From positions 62,001 through 126,000 of the forward strand of contig JAEWJM010000030.1 in assembly GCA_023386585.1 (NCBI GenBank): a DNA stretch of 64,000 bases, read 5' to 3'. Below are positions 51,942 to 60,972 of the stretch, piece after piece. The notes under the pieces are model-generated. The model saw only the letters and a list, made by a program, of their open reading frames with translations, did no database searches and was not told where the DNA came from. This stretch comes from Bacteroidota bacterium. Lineage in GTDB: Bacteria > Bacteroidota > Bacteroidia > Flavobacteriales > Flavobacteriaceae. Within the stretch, counting starts at the first letter, position 1. Every line of letters starts with the position of its first letter. Both the position numbers and the translations under genes were made by a program.

Positions 51942-51960
51942 TCCAATTGGGTTTTAATTA

Positions 51961-51988
51961 AAGGCTGTCAATCGACAGCCTTTTTTTT
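51961..51988 (+). terminator. Intrinsic terminator of the SusCD locus
   Basis: AAGGCTGTC-AATC-GACAGCCTT followed by a T run. Confidence 0.92.
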
Positions 51989-52036
51989 GTGCCTTATTTA
52001 CCGAAAAACTTCATTATCTTATTGAATTCTATTGCT

Positions 52037-52044
52037 TATTTTTG
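52037..52044 (+). promoter_or_regulatory. -7 promoter element (TATTTTTG) for the porin gene
   Basis: Exact TAnnTTTG match, 7 nt before the ATG at 52052, implying a leader of only a few bases. Confidence 0.62.
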
Positions 52045-52051
52045 TTCCCCT

Positions 52052-53995
52052 ATGCGTCAGCTGATTTTTCTTTTATTCTTCCTCGTTTCTCTCACTGCAT
52101 TTGGCCAGGACGAACAGCTGCAGCTTAAAAATGCCAAGCCAAGCCAGGATGCTGTGCCAAAGAAAACCGCGGCGGCGACCATTGATATGTACAGGATCAT
52201 ATCACAGAATCGCGACACGACTTATGTCGATACTGCACTGACAATTCAATGCGAATATAAATTCAACTATCTCCGGCGCGATAATTTTGGCCTGCAGCCA
52301 TTCGCAAATGAAGGCCAACCGTATAATGTGCTTCAATTTAGCCTTGTTAAACATGCACCGTTTCCGTCGTTCGGTTATCGTGCGAAGCATTTCAGTTATA
52401 TAGAAGCCGAGCAGGTAAATTATTACTCGGTTGCAACTCCGCTTACCGATCTGTACTTTAAAAGCGTGATGGAGCAGGGACAAACACTCGACGCCTTCAT
52501 TACCTTAAATACCAGTGAAAAACTGAACTTTTCCATTGCTTACCGTGGCCTCCGCTCACTCGGTAAGTACATTAACCAACTTTCCAGCATTGGCAACTTC
52601 CGGTTTACGACCAGCTACCATTCCACCGGAATGAGGTACATCGCCAACTTTCATTTCACAGGCCAGGATATTCTTAACGGTGAAAACGGCGGAATCGTAA
52701 GCGAGGAAAACTTTGAAAGCGACGACCCAAAATTTAAAAACCGTGCCCGACTCGATGTCTATTTTAAAGATGCCGAATCATTTTTGAAGGGAAAACGGTT
52801 TTTCCTCGACCATCAATTTAGGATCAACTCCGCTAGAGGTGCCAACAATCTCTACATCTCGCACAGGTTCAATTTTGAAAACAAGGATTTTGAATGGAGA
52901 CAGCCAACAATTGCCACATCTACAATCGATGACAATAACCAGCAGCTGAATTTCAACCGCTTCGGAACCGCCTACGTTCCCGCAAATATTCACGACAGGG
53001 CGAAATCTAATCAAGTGTACAACAGAGTCGGCGTTTCCTACGAAAATTCCACTCTGGGAACTTTCACCTTTTTCGGCGAACATTTCCGGACAAACTACTA
53101 TTTTGATAAAGTCATTATCCTAAACAGCCAGGTAATTCCGTCGTCGATCAATCAAGATATTGCAGGAATCGGTGGCCAGTACAATTACAGGAAAAACAAA
53201 TGGACTGCAGCGGCTTCCTATTCAACATCGGTGACAAACACCCCGTATTTTTCATTCGACGGCTCTGCAACTTATTCCTTCGACGATCGCAACCGTGTTG
53301 GCCTTAGCTACTCCAACCTGAGCCGGGTTCCCGACCATCTTTTTAATCTTCATCAAAGCAGTTACGTCACCTACAACTGGTACAACGACTTCGCCAACGA
53401 AAAGTCCAACACCGTCGGGTTTGATGCGTTTACACAATGGGCCAATCTTTCTTTGCAATACCGCACCATCAACGATTACCTGTATTTCAGTGACAACGGA
53501 ATTGCACCCCAGCAACTTGTTTCACCAAACCAATTTGACGGTACAATCAACTATATTTCTGCCAAGCTTTCGCGCGAATTTAAATGGCGGAAATGGGGCT
53601 TCGACAATACGCTCCTCTACCAGAAAACAACGCAGGATCAGAATATACTAAACGTTCCCGAGTTCGTGACGCGAAACACGCTTTACTATTCCGAGCACTT
53701 TTTCAAGCGCGCGCTTTACATCCAGACCGGTATCACACTCAATTATTTTACTTCCTATTATGCCGATGGCTACAATCCGCTCATCGGCGACTTTTATGTG
53801 CAGGAACAAAAAAAGATCGGCGATTTCCCGATGCTCGATTTCTTCATTAACGCCCGCGTCCGGCAAACGCGAATTTTTCTCAAAGCCGAACATTTTAATT
53901 CGGCATGGACGGGGAACGACTTTTATTCCGCGCCCGGTTACCCGTACCGCGACTTCCTCGTGCGCTTCGGGCTGGTGTGGAATTTCTTCAAATAA
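52052..53995 (+). CDS. Putative outer membrane porin
   Basis: 647 residues from the ATG at 52052 (MRQLIFLLFFLVSLTAFGQ signal peptide). The rest is alternating aromatic/polar beta-barrel sequence (CEYKFNYLRRDNFGLQPFAN, ISHRFNFENKDFEWRQP, GTFTFFGEHFRTNYYFDKVI) ending in Phe-Lys after a final strand (DFLVRFGLVWNFF), the usual barrel C-terminus. It matches the Bacteroidota 'putative porin' (Porin_10) type. Solute unknown. Confidence 0.88.
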   Translation: MRQLIFLLFFLVSLTAFGQDEQLQLKNAKPSQDAVPKKTAAATIDMYRIISQNRDTTYVDTALTIQCEYKFNYLRRDNFGLQPFANEGQPYNVLQFSLVKHAPFPSFGYRAKHFSYIEAEQVNYYSVATPLTDLYFKSVMEQGQTLDAFITLNTSEKLNFSIAYRGLRSLGKYINQLSSIGNFRFTTSYHSTGMRYIANFHFTGQDILNGENGGIVSEENFESDDPKFKNRARLDVYFKDAESFLKGKRFFLDHQFRINSARGANNLYISHRFNFENKDFEWRQPTIATSTIDDNNQQLNFNRFGTAYVPANIHDRAKSNQVYNRVGVSYENSTLGTFTFFGEHFRTNYYFDKVIILNSQVIPSSINQDIAGIGGQYNYRKNKWTAAASYSTSVTNTPYFSFDGSATYSFDDRNRVGLSYSNLSRVPDHLFNLHQSSYVTYNWYNDFANEKSNTVGFDAFTQWANLSLQYRTINDYLYFSDNGIAPQQLVSPNQFDGTINYISAKLSREFKWRKWGFDNTLLYQKTTQDQNILNVPEFVTRNTLYYSEHFFKRALYIQTGITLNYFTSYYADGYNPLIGDFYVQEQKKIGDFPMLDFFINARVRQTRIFLKAEHFNSAWTGNDFYSAPGYPYRDFLVRFGLVWNFFK

Positions 53996-53999
53996 GGCG

Positions 54000-54083
54000 T
54001 GTCCCTTCGGGCCGGGCTTTCCGCTGCAATCTTTTGCACTTTGCTGCGCCGCGCAAAAGGATTTTCACTGCAATCCCTCACGC
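54000..54083 (+). repeat. REP-like GC-rich repeat, second subtype, copy 1
   Basis: CCGGGCTTTCCGCTGCAATC, hairpin TTTGCTGCGCCGCGCAAA, GCAAAAGGATTTTCACTGC and AATCCCTCACGC. Related to the 5571 family and, inverted, to 61820-61891. Confidence 0.72.
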
Positions 54084-54113
54084 AAATCCGCTGTCTGCAT
54101 AAGCGGAAATTTA

Positions 54114-54121
54114 TATCTTTG
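54114..54121 (+). promoter_or_regulatory. -7 promoter element (TATCTTTG)
   Basis: Exact TAnnTTTG match 20 nt before the ATG of the cystathionine beta-synthase-type gene. Confidence 0.62.
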
Positions 54122-54141
54122 CTGACTTTAAAATCACGCTC

Positions 54142-55503
54142 ATGAACTACGCAGAAAATATCCTTGGAACAATTGGCAACACACCATTGGTCAAACTCAA
54201 TAAGGTCACCGCAGAAATCGATGCACTGGTCCTGGCGAAAGTGGAAACATTTAACCCCGGAAGTTCAGTAAAAGACCGAATGGCAGTCAAAATGGTCGAA
54301 GATGCTGAAGCCGACGGCAGGCTGAAACCCGGCGGAACCATCATTGAAGGAACTTCCGGAAATACCGGAATGGGACTCGCACTCTGCGCCATTGTTAAAG
54401 GCTACAAGCTCATCTGCGTGATCACCGACAAACAATCGAAAGAAAAAATGGATATCCTGCGCGCTGTTGGCGCTAAAGTCGTCGTTTGTCCTACAGATGT
54501 CGAGCCGACCGATCCGCGTTCCTATTACTCGGTTTCAAAACGCCTCGCCGAGGAAACTCCGAACTCATGGTATGTGAACCAATACGACAATCCGTCGAAC
54601 TCATTGGCGCACTACGAACAAACCGGTCCCGAAATCTGGGAACAAACTGAAGGAAAAATTACCCATTTCGTTGTTGGCGTCGGAACAGGCGGAACAATCT
54701 CGGGAGTTGCAAAATACCTCAAAGAAAAAAATCCGGCAATCAAATGCTGGGGCGTCGATACCTACGGCTCGGTGTTCAAGAAATACCACGAAACCGGCAT
54801 CTTTGACGAAAATGAAATCTATTCCTACATCACCGAAGGAATCGGCGAGGACATTCTTCCTAAAAACGTCGACTTCTCTCTCATCGACGGATTTACAAAA
54901 GTAACCGATAAAGACGCTGCCGTTTATACACGCAAAATCGCCATTGAAGAAGGAATTTTTGTCGGCAATTCAGCCGGATCGGCGATTAAAGGCGTACTCC
55001 AGTTAAAAGAGCACTTCAAGCCGGACGATGTTGTAGTGGTGCTTTTCCACGATTCGGGGAGTCGCTATGTGGGCAAGATGTTCAACGACGACTGGATGCG
55101 GGAACGCGGATTCCTTGAGGAAACGGTTACAACCGCTGAAGACCTGATTCGCGAACACATCGAAAAGCCGCTAATCATCGTTCGTACCGAAGAACTCGTA
55201 TCACACGCGATAGAACGGATGCGGAAATATAAAATCTCACAGATTCCTGTAATCGATATTTCCGGATTTGTAGGCTCTGTTGACGAAACCGATTTGTTCA
55301 GGCATTATGTCGAAGACAAACACGTTGCCGACAAGCCTGTTCGCGAAGTAATGGGTAAACCATACCCGATAGTCAAGGCTGGAACTCCGGTTGACGAAGT
55401 TTCAAAGTTGTTCAGTAAAGACAATCAGGCTGTTCTGGTCGATTTGGGCAACAACAAACACCATATCATCACGAAGTACGATCTTATCGGCTCGATCCGC
55501 TAG
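54142..55503 (+). CDS. Cystathionine beta-synthase / cysteine synthase-type PLP enzyme with CBS domains
   Basis: 453 residues: PLP fold II domain at 1-~320 with the PLP lysine in PGSSVKDRMAVKMVEDAE, phosphate loop GTSGNTGMGLALCAI and GVGTGGTISGVAKYLKE, then two CBS domains (IREHIEKPLIIVRTEELVSH, VREVMGKPYPIVKAGTPVDE). It joins serine (or O-acetylserine) with homocysteine or sulfide; CBS domains may bind a nucleotide or S-adenosylmethionine. Which reaction dominates is not clear from sequence. Confidence 0.92.
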   Translation: MNYAENILGTIGNTPLVKLNKVTAEIDALVLAKVETFNPGSSVKDRMAVKMVEDAEADGRLKPGGTIIEGTSGNTGMGLALCAIVKGYKLICVITDKQSKEKMDILRAVGAKVVVCPTDVEPTDPRSYYSVSKRLAEETPNSWYVNQYDNPSNSLAHYEQTGPEIWEQTEGKITHFVVGVGTGGTISGVAKYLKEKNPAIKCWGVDTYGSVFKKYHETGIFDENEIYSYITEGIGEDILPKNVDFSLIDGFTKVTDKDAAVYTRKIAIEEGIFVGNSAGSAIKGVLQLKEHFKPDDVVVVLFHDSGSRYVGKMFNDDWMRERGFLEETVTTAEDLIREHIEKPLIIVRTEELVSHAIERMRKYKISQIPVIDISGFVGSVDETDLFRHYVEDKHVADKPVREVMGKPYPIVKAGTPVDEVSKLFSKDNQAVLVDLGNNKHHIITKYDLIGSIR

Positions 55504-55508
55504 TAATT

Positions 55509-57170
55509 TCATTGATCGCCAAGAAGGACGCCCGATACATTCCATGAGCTGAAACTGGTGCCTTCGGGCGCGCCTTGCGGGATGCGGACTGAAATGCTAT
55601 GATTTCCCGCGTCGAGATCGCCCAAATCTATGTAAACCGGATTCGTCGTAGTTCCGGGGCACCAATTTGACCGGCTGTAATCCGATGAGGAAAGTCCGTT
55701 GCTAAAATTGCCCGACGCCGGATTGTAGTTCCGATAGGAGCCGCAGTCGGTACGCCACGGAACAAATTCAAAGGCAACTTTCCCATCGATAAGAATTGTG
55801 TTCTTTTTCTGCAGGAATTCATCACCGTTCTCCCAGCCGCCGTGGCCTGTCACCACGTATCTCAATTTCGCATTGCGCAGCTTTTTCGGAAGCGAAAATT
55901 CGGCAGAAAGGCCATTTGGATTGCTGAACATTGTTCCATATTCCTGGCCGGCCATTTCCATAACATTTACTGTATTGAACAACGGCAGCACAAACTGCGG
56001 CGCAGCTTTTCCGCCTTCTTCGGGATGGATTGTAATGTTGGCGGAAACCAAATGTCCGCCCTTGTCGTAATTTCCAATGAAGACGCCGATCCAAACCTCT
56101 TTATCAGATAGTGTCGATGCCAAATCAGAAATGTCCTGTCGGTAAAATGCCTGTTGTTCCCAGTTTTTTCCTTTGAGCTGAATGGTGTTGTATTGCCCAA
56201 TCCCAAATGGAGTGAAGAACCGCATCAGCTCGAGTAGCGGAAGATAGTCACTTGTAACCACAACACCTTGATAATCTTTGCCGTTGCTGTGGTAAACCGG
56301 TAGCTCTTTCGCGGTTTTTTCAAGCGCTTCCAAAAACGACCGTTTCCTGTCCTGCGGAATCAGGAACACCGAGCCCGTCCTGTCATAAGCATCGCCTTTC
56401 GATTGCTGTGTCACATCCACAAAAACCTGGCTTCCCCATTCAATTTTCGGCAGGTGAATTTTCTTCGCGATCACCGTTCCGCCCGCGTAGTGAAACGTAC
56501 TGTCGTTTTCCGCGGGATTTCCCCAATTGATAGTTTCCTCGCGGAAGACCGGTATTGTCACGAAGCGGCTTTTCCAGAGAAGGTCGCGATAGGTGAGCAA
56601 ATCAACTGGCTTCACCGCAAAGGTGAATCGCGCGGTTGCAGGAATGGCTTTGATCTTTTCCACTTTTTTCGCAACGAGCGAGTAATTCCCGTTGCGCGTC
56701 ATCTCAAGTACGAGCCCGAGCTTCTGGCCCAAAATCGTCGGCGCTCCTTTCAGCGGTCCGTCGAAAGACCACAATTCAATTTTATTCGAGTTTATGACTG
56801 TAGACGCTTTCCTGCAAGCATAGCCGAGGATTTTCTTTGTTCCGGGTTCGTCAGTGAACGATTGTTTGGCAATTGACGTACTGTCGGCAGTTGCTATTGA
56901 TTTTCCTCCGGGTAAGAGTGAAACCTGGAAGTATTTCATCGACGGGCGCTCAATCAGGATTTGTTCGCTTGGCAGCGGCGCTTTATTTCGCAACGCCGAT
57001 TCGGTCGTTATAATAGTTTCATCAATATCTGAAAAGACAACTATCGGATCGAAAGTTTCGACAGGCTTTCCGTTCGAAATCGCTCCGTACGTTATTTTAA
57101 TCGCCTGATTTTTTTGGGCTGATGCGAGTCCGGCGACAACTAGCAAAATAAGAAGATAAACTTTTTTCAT
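55509..57170 (-). CDS. PNGase F-like peptide:N-glycosidase with N-terminal GLPGLI-like domain
   Basis: 553 residues from the ATG at 57170 (MKKVYLLILLVVAGLASAQ). The C-terminal ~330 residues match peptide-N4-(N-acetyl-beta-glucosaminyl)asparagine amidase F: YVVTGHGGWENGDEFLQKKN, PWRTDCGSYRNYNPASGNFS, YSRSNWCPGTTTNPVYIDLG. The N-terminal ~200 residues are extra compared with PNGase F and contain GTKKILGYACRKAS and LGLVLEMTRNGNYSLVAKKV, close to the GLPGLI pattern of Bacteroidota secreted proteins. It would release N-glycans from glycoproteins outside the cell. Catalytic Asp/Glu positions were not checked by alignment. Confidence 0.88.
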   Translation of the reverse strand: MKKVYLLILLVVAGLASAQKNQAIKITYGAISNGKPVETFDPIVVFSDIDETIITTESALRNKAPLPSEQILIERPSMKYFQVSLLPGGKSIATADSTSIAKQSFTDEPGTKKILGYACRKASTVINSNKIELWSFDGPLKGAPTILGQKLGLVLEMTRNGNYSLVAKKVEKIKAIPATARFTFAVKPVDLLTYRDLLWKSRFVTIPVFREETINWGNPAENDSTFHYAGGTVIAKKIHLPKIEWGSQVFVDVTQQSKGDAYDRTGSVFLIPQDRKRSFLEALEKTAKELPVYHSNGKDYQGVVVTSDYLPLLELMRFFTPFGIGQYNTIQLKGKNWEQQAFYRQDISDLASTLSDKEVWIGVFIGNYDKGGHLVSANITIHPEEGGKAAPQFVLPLFNTVNVMEMAGQEYGTMFSNPNGLSAEFSLPKKLRNAKLRYVVTGHGGWENGDEFLQKKNTILIDGKVAFEFVPWRTDCGSYRNYNPASGNFSNGLSSSDYSRSNWCPGTTTNPVYIDLGDLDAGNHSISVRIPQGAPEGTSFSSWNVSGVLLGDQ

Positions 57171-57287
57171 CGGATCAAAAAACAAATATAAGGAACGAAC
57201 GCTGAGCAAAGAGACTTCAAAATCAATATTGGCATGTGAACGGATTTTTATACATTAGTAAAATATACGCCATTCAAACTATGTCTG

Positions 57288-58619
57288 ATGAAAGAAGATT
57301 TTCTGCATTATTTGTGGAGGTTCAAGAAATTTGAATCTTCCAATCTCAAGACCTGCAACAACGAACCCCTTTCAATCATTGACGGCGGCCGTTACCTTCA
57401 GCTTTCGGGCCCCGACTTTTTTAATGCCACAATTAAGCTCGGCAAACAAAAGTGGGCGGGAAATATCGAAATCCATGTAAAATCATCCGATTGGTATTTG
57501 CATCGCCACCAGGACGATCCCGCCTACGAAAATGTGATTTTGCATGTGGTCTGGGAACACGATACGCCTGTTTTCAGAAAGGACAATAGTGAGATTCCGG
57601 TTTTGGTGTTGAAGGATTATACTTCGCAGGAAATCATCGACTCATACCGGCAATTGATGGAGCCGAAATCGTGGATTTTTTGCGAACCATATCTTCTCAG
57701 GGTCGATCTTTTTACAATTACGAACTGGCTGGAGCGGTTGTTCTTCGAACGGTTGGAAAGAAAGTCCAAAGCAATAAATGCGATCCTTTCGCACAATGGA
57801 AATGATTGGGAAGCCGCGCTTTTCTGTCTGCTTGCGAAAAATTTCGGATTGAACAGCAACGGTGAACTGTTCTTTAAGATTGCGACTGCGATTCCATTCG
57901 CGGTGATCCGAAAGGAACGACACGATCCGATGCGGCTCGAAGCACTTCTTTTTGGTTTCGCAGGATTGTTGACCGGCGAATCCGAAGACAATTACCGGAA
58001 AACGCTTCAGGAAACGTGGCATTACCTTCGACAGAAGCACAATCTTTCCCCGGAGCATTTTGGTTCGCCGGAATTCTTTAAACTGCGCCCCGACAATTTT
58101 CCAACTGTCCGGCTTTCGCAACTTGCCCAATTGTACCATGGGCGGGAAAACCTGTTTTCGGCACTGATACAGACTGATGAAGTTTCGGCGTGGATGCAAG
58201 TGCTGACGTGCGGAGTTTCGTCGTATTGGGAAACGCATTATGTGTTCGATCGCGAGAGTCCGAAGAAGACGAAGCGAATTACACCCGATTTCGCGCGGCT
58301 GGTTTTAATCAACACCGTGGTTCCGATGCGGTTTGCGTATGCACAGGCGTTCGACCGCGATGTTTCCGATCAGTTGCTCTCAATAATGGAGTCGGTTCCT
58401 GCCGAACGGAATTCTGTTACTGAGCGCTTTTCAATCGCAGGCATAAAAGCCGCAAATGCACTTGAGAGTCAATCGATGCTGCAACTGCGGAACGAATACT
58501 GTGAAAACCGGCGCTGTATGGAATGCGAGATTGGCAACTTTTTGATGCGCGGCCTGTCACCGAAAAATGAATTAAATTTGAAGAAAATTCCAACCGATGT
58601 CACTCGTACTCCGGATTAA
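57288..58619 (+). CDS. DUF2851 family protein
   Basis: 443 residues matching DUF2851 (FLHYLWRFKKFESSNLKTCN, IDGGRYLQLSGPDFFNATIK, GNIEIHVKSSDWYLHRHQDD, YENVILHVVWEHD). The EIHV...H..D..Y..V.LHVV pattern recalls a nuclease-like or metal-binding core, but no function is established. A cysteine cluster near the end (CENRRCMECEIGNFL) could bind a metal. It overlaps the pspC-like gene by 23 nt. Confidence 0.9.
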   Translation: MKEDFLHYLWRFKKFESSNLKTCNNEPLSIIDGGRYLQLSGPDFFNATIKLGKQKWAGNIEIHVKSSDWYLHRHQDDPAYENVILHVVWEHDTPVFRKDNSEIPVLVLKDYTSQEIIDSYRQLMEPKSWIFCEPYLLRVDLFTITNWLERLFFERLERKSKAINAILSHNGNDWEAALFCLLAKNFGLNSNGELFFKIATAIPFAVIRKERHDPMRLEALLFGFAGLLTGESEDNYRKTLQETWHYLRQKHNLSPEHFGSPEFFKLRPDNFPTVRLSQLAQLYHGRENLFSALIQTDEVSAWMQVLTCGVSSYWETHYVFDRESPKKTKRITPDFARLVLINTVVPMRFAYAQAFDRDVSDQLLSIMESVPAERNSVTERFSIAGIKAANALESQSMLQLRNEYCENRRCMECEIGNFLMRGLSPKNELNLKKIPTDVTRTPD

Positions 58620-58824
58620 ATATTTTTTTGAGAAACATGGCTTCAATGCATCGGCACGCTTGGCCGACAAATTGGGAATGCGCGCCAGCAGCGTGCGGCT
58701 GTTTTTCATTTACATATCCTTTGTCACCGCCGGATTATGGTTCGGTGTCTACCTGACACTCGCATTTTGGATCAGGCTTAAGGATTTGATCCGCGCCAAG
58801 CGAAGTTCAGTCTTCGATCTTTAA
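58597..58824 (+). CDS. PspC domain protein
   Basis: 75 residues with a PspC core: basic/amphipathic N-terminus (YFFEKHGFNASARLADKLGM), then a membrane segment (LFFIYISFVTAGLWFGVYLT). Small inner-membrane protein; in E. coli PspC senses envelope stress, but most bacterial PspC-domain proteins are uncharacterised. Its start overlaps the end of the DUF2851 gene by 23 nt, suggesting coupling. Confidence 0.88.
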   Translation: MSLVLRIKYFFEKHGFNASARLADKLGMRASSVRLFFIYISFVTAGLWFGVYLTLAFWIRLKDLIRAKRSSVFDL

Positions 58825-58867
58825 AATCACACACTAAACGTAAACGCCAAACAATTTTATAAACGCC

Positions 58868-59755
58868 ATGAGACTTTCAAAATCACTTAGAAACATTACC
58901 TTCACAAGATCAGAGCGCAATGGGCTGCTGATCTTCGCGACATTGATCGTGTTCCTTCAAGCTGCAATTTATTACATCGAAAATTTGCCGCCAAAAGTTT
59001 CGCCTTCAGATGTGCAGTGGTTGGCGCTGCAGGAAAAGGCGGATTCGATAAAACTAGTGTGCGCGACACCGCTTCGTAAAATTTATCCCTTTAACCCGAA
59101 TTTTATAACCGATGAAAAAGGTTACCGCCTAGGCTTATCGGTTGCCGAGATCGATCGGCTCCTCGCTTTCAGGAAACTCGACAAGTTTGTAAACTCAGCC
59201 GAGGAGTTCCAGCAAGTGACTAAAGTTCATGATTCCGTACTTCAAAGGCTCAAACCATACTTTAAATTTCCGGATTGGGTGAATAAGCGAAACAGGAAAT
59301 CGGCTTACGCGGCCGTTTACACTGAAAAACCGAAAAAGGAAAGACAGTTGCCCTTGACCGACATTAATGTTGCCGATGCCGCTTCGCTGATGAAGGTTTA
59401 CGGAATTGGCCCGGCGCTTTCAGAACGGATAATTAAACAGCGGACAACGCTCGGTGGTTTTGCCAACATCGACCAGTTGAACGACATCTGGGGCTTGTCG
59501 CCTGAAGTGGTTGCGAACGCTAAAAAGTCGTTTGCCGTTTTGTCACATCCCGAGTTTAAAAAAGTCGATATCAATAGCGCCTCATTAAAAGAACTGGCGC
59601 AATTTCCTTATTTCAGGTACGCCATTGCAAAGTCGATCGTAACCTATCGCAGCATGAACGGCGCGTTGCGAAGCGCGGACGAACTCGCCAAAATTCCGCA
59701 ATTCCCGGTTGATAAAGTCGATATTATTGCCGTATATTTGGACTTCAAAAATTGA
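58868..59755 (+). CDS. ComEA-like helix-hairpin-helix protein
   Basis: 295 residues. One membrane helix at ~22-40 (GLLIFATLIVFLQAAIYYI) and three helix-hairpin-helix segments: PFNPNFITDEKGYRLGLSVA with EIDRLLAFRK, LTDINVADAASLMKVYGIGP with ALSERIIKQR, and VDINSASLKELAQFPYFRYA with IAKSIVTYRS. ComEA-type domains bind DNA non-specifically; a role in DNA uptake is possible but not shown. The acyl-CoA dehydrogenase follows 4 nt later. Confidence 0.9.
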   Translation: MRLSKSLRNITFTRSERNGLLIFATLIVFLQAAIYYIENLPPKVSPSDVQWLALQEKADSIKLVCATPLRKIYPFNPNFITDEKGYRLGLSVAEIDRLLAFRKLDKFVNSAEEFQQVTKVHDSVLQRLKPYFKFPDWVNKRNRKSAYAAVYTEKPKKERQLPLTDINVADAASLMKVYGIGPALSERIIKQRTTLGGFANIDQLNDIWGLSPEVVANAKKSFAVLSHPEFKKVDINSASLKELAQFPYFRYAIAKSIVTYRSMNGALRSADELAKIPQFPVDKVDIIAVYLDFKN

Positions 59756-59759
59756 ATTA

Positions 59760-60899
59760 ATGAATTTCGAATACACCGAAACACAATCGATGATCGCGCA
59801 GTCAATCCGTGATTTCGCAGAGCAAAACATACGTCCGCACATCATGGAATGGGACGAAGCACAAACTTTTCCTGTCCCGCTTTTTCGCAAACTTGGCGAA
59901 ATGGGTTTTATGGGCGTACTGGTTCCTGAGGAATTGGGTGGGTCCGGACTTGGCTATCACGAGTACATCACGGTTGTAGAGGAAATTTCGAAAGTTGATC
60001 CGTCGATCGGATTGTCGGTTGCAGCACACAACTCGCTTTGCACAAACCACATCCTGACTTTCGGAAACGATGAGCAAAAAAAGCGTTGGATCCCGAAATT
60101 GGCCACGGCTGAACATATCGGCGCCTGGGGATTGACCGAACACAATACCGGTTCAGATGCCGGCGGAATGAGCACAACTGCTGTCCGCGATGGCGACGAG
60201 TGGATCGTTAACGGCGCGAAGAATTTTATAACGCACGGAATCTCGGGTGATATTGCCGTGGTGATCGTACGCACCGGCGAAAAAGGCGATTCAAAAGGAA
60301 TGACCGCGTTCGTATTTGAAAAGGGCATGCCCGGATTTTCTTCTGGAAAGAAAGAAAATAAACTCGGAATGCGCGCAAGCGAAACCGCGGAATTGGTTTT
60401 TGACAACTGCCGCGTACCCGATGCCAATCGTTTGGGCGAAGTCGGACAAGGATTCATCCAGGCGATGAAAGTACTTGACGGCGGGCGTATTTCAATTGGT
60501 GCGCTTGCCCTCGGAATTGCGAAAGGCGCTTATGAAGCCGCATTAAAATATTCGAAAGAACGCCACCAGTTTGGCCAGCCGATCAGCAACTTCCAGGGAA
60601 TTGCGTTCAAACTTGCCGATATGGCCACCGAAATTGAAGCTTCGGAACTGTTGCTTCACAAAGCGGCTCATCTCAAGCAGGCGCACAAACCAATGACAAC
60701 CGCAGGCGCAATGGCAAAGATGTATGCGTCGGAAGTTTGCGTACGGGTTTCGAACGAAGCAGTACAAATTCACGGCGGCTACGGATATACCAAAGATTTT
60801 CCTGTTGAAAAATTCTACCGCGATTCGAAACTTTGCACAATTGGCGAAGGAACGACTGAAATTCAGAAGCTTGTAATTTCCCGTAATCTGCTGAAATAG
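59760..60899 (+). CDS. Acyl-CoA dehydrogenase
   Basis: 379 residues from the ATG at 59760 (MNFEYTETQSMIAQSIRDFA). FAD-binding signatures AWGLTEHNTGSDAGGMSTTA and NGAKNFITHG, QIHGGYGYTKDFPVEKFYRD and the final GEGTTEIQKLVISRNL. The YRD.K/IGEGT region fits short-chain/branched-chain dehydrogenases, which would use products of the branched-chain pathway encoded at 25.6-30.2 kb; substrate length is not decided by sequence. An upstream start at 59709 would lie inside the helix-hairpin-helix gene. Confidence 0.94.
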   Translation: MNFEYTETQSMIAQSIRDFAEQNIRPHIMEWDEAQTFPVPLFRKLGEMGFMGVLVPEELGGSGLGYHEYITVVEEISKVDPSIGLSVAAHNSLCTNHILTFGNDEQKKRWIPKLATAEHIGAWGLTEHNTGSDAGGMSTTAVRDGDEWIVNGAKNFITHGISGDIAVVIVRTGEKGDSKGMTAFVFEKGMPGFSSGKKENKLGMRASETAELVFDNCRVPDANRLGEVGQGFIQAMKVLDGGRISIGALALGIAKGAYEAALKYSKERHQFGQPISNFQGIAFKLADMATEIEASELLLHKAAHLKQAHKPMTTAGAMAKMYASEVCVRVSNEAVQIHGGYGYTKDFPVEKFYRDSKLCTIGEGTTEIQKLVISRNLLK

Positions 60900-60924
60900 G
60901 GTTTTTTATTGGAAAACGGTTTAT

Positions 60925-60952
60925 AAAGAAGTACATTTCGTACTTCTTTTTT
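60925..60952 (+). terminator. Intrinsic terminator after the acyl-CoA dehydrogenase
   Basis: AAAGAAGTAC-ATTTC-GTACTTCTTT followed by more T. Confidence 0.88.
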
Positions 60953-60972
60953 ATTTAACCTAACCAAATATC

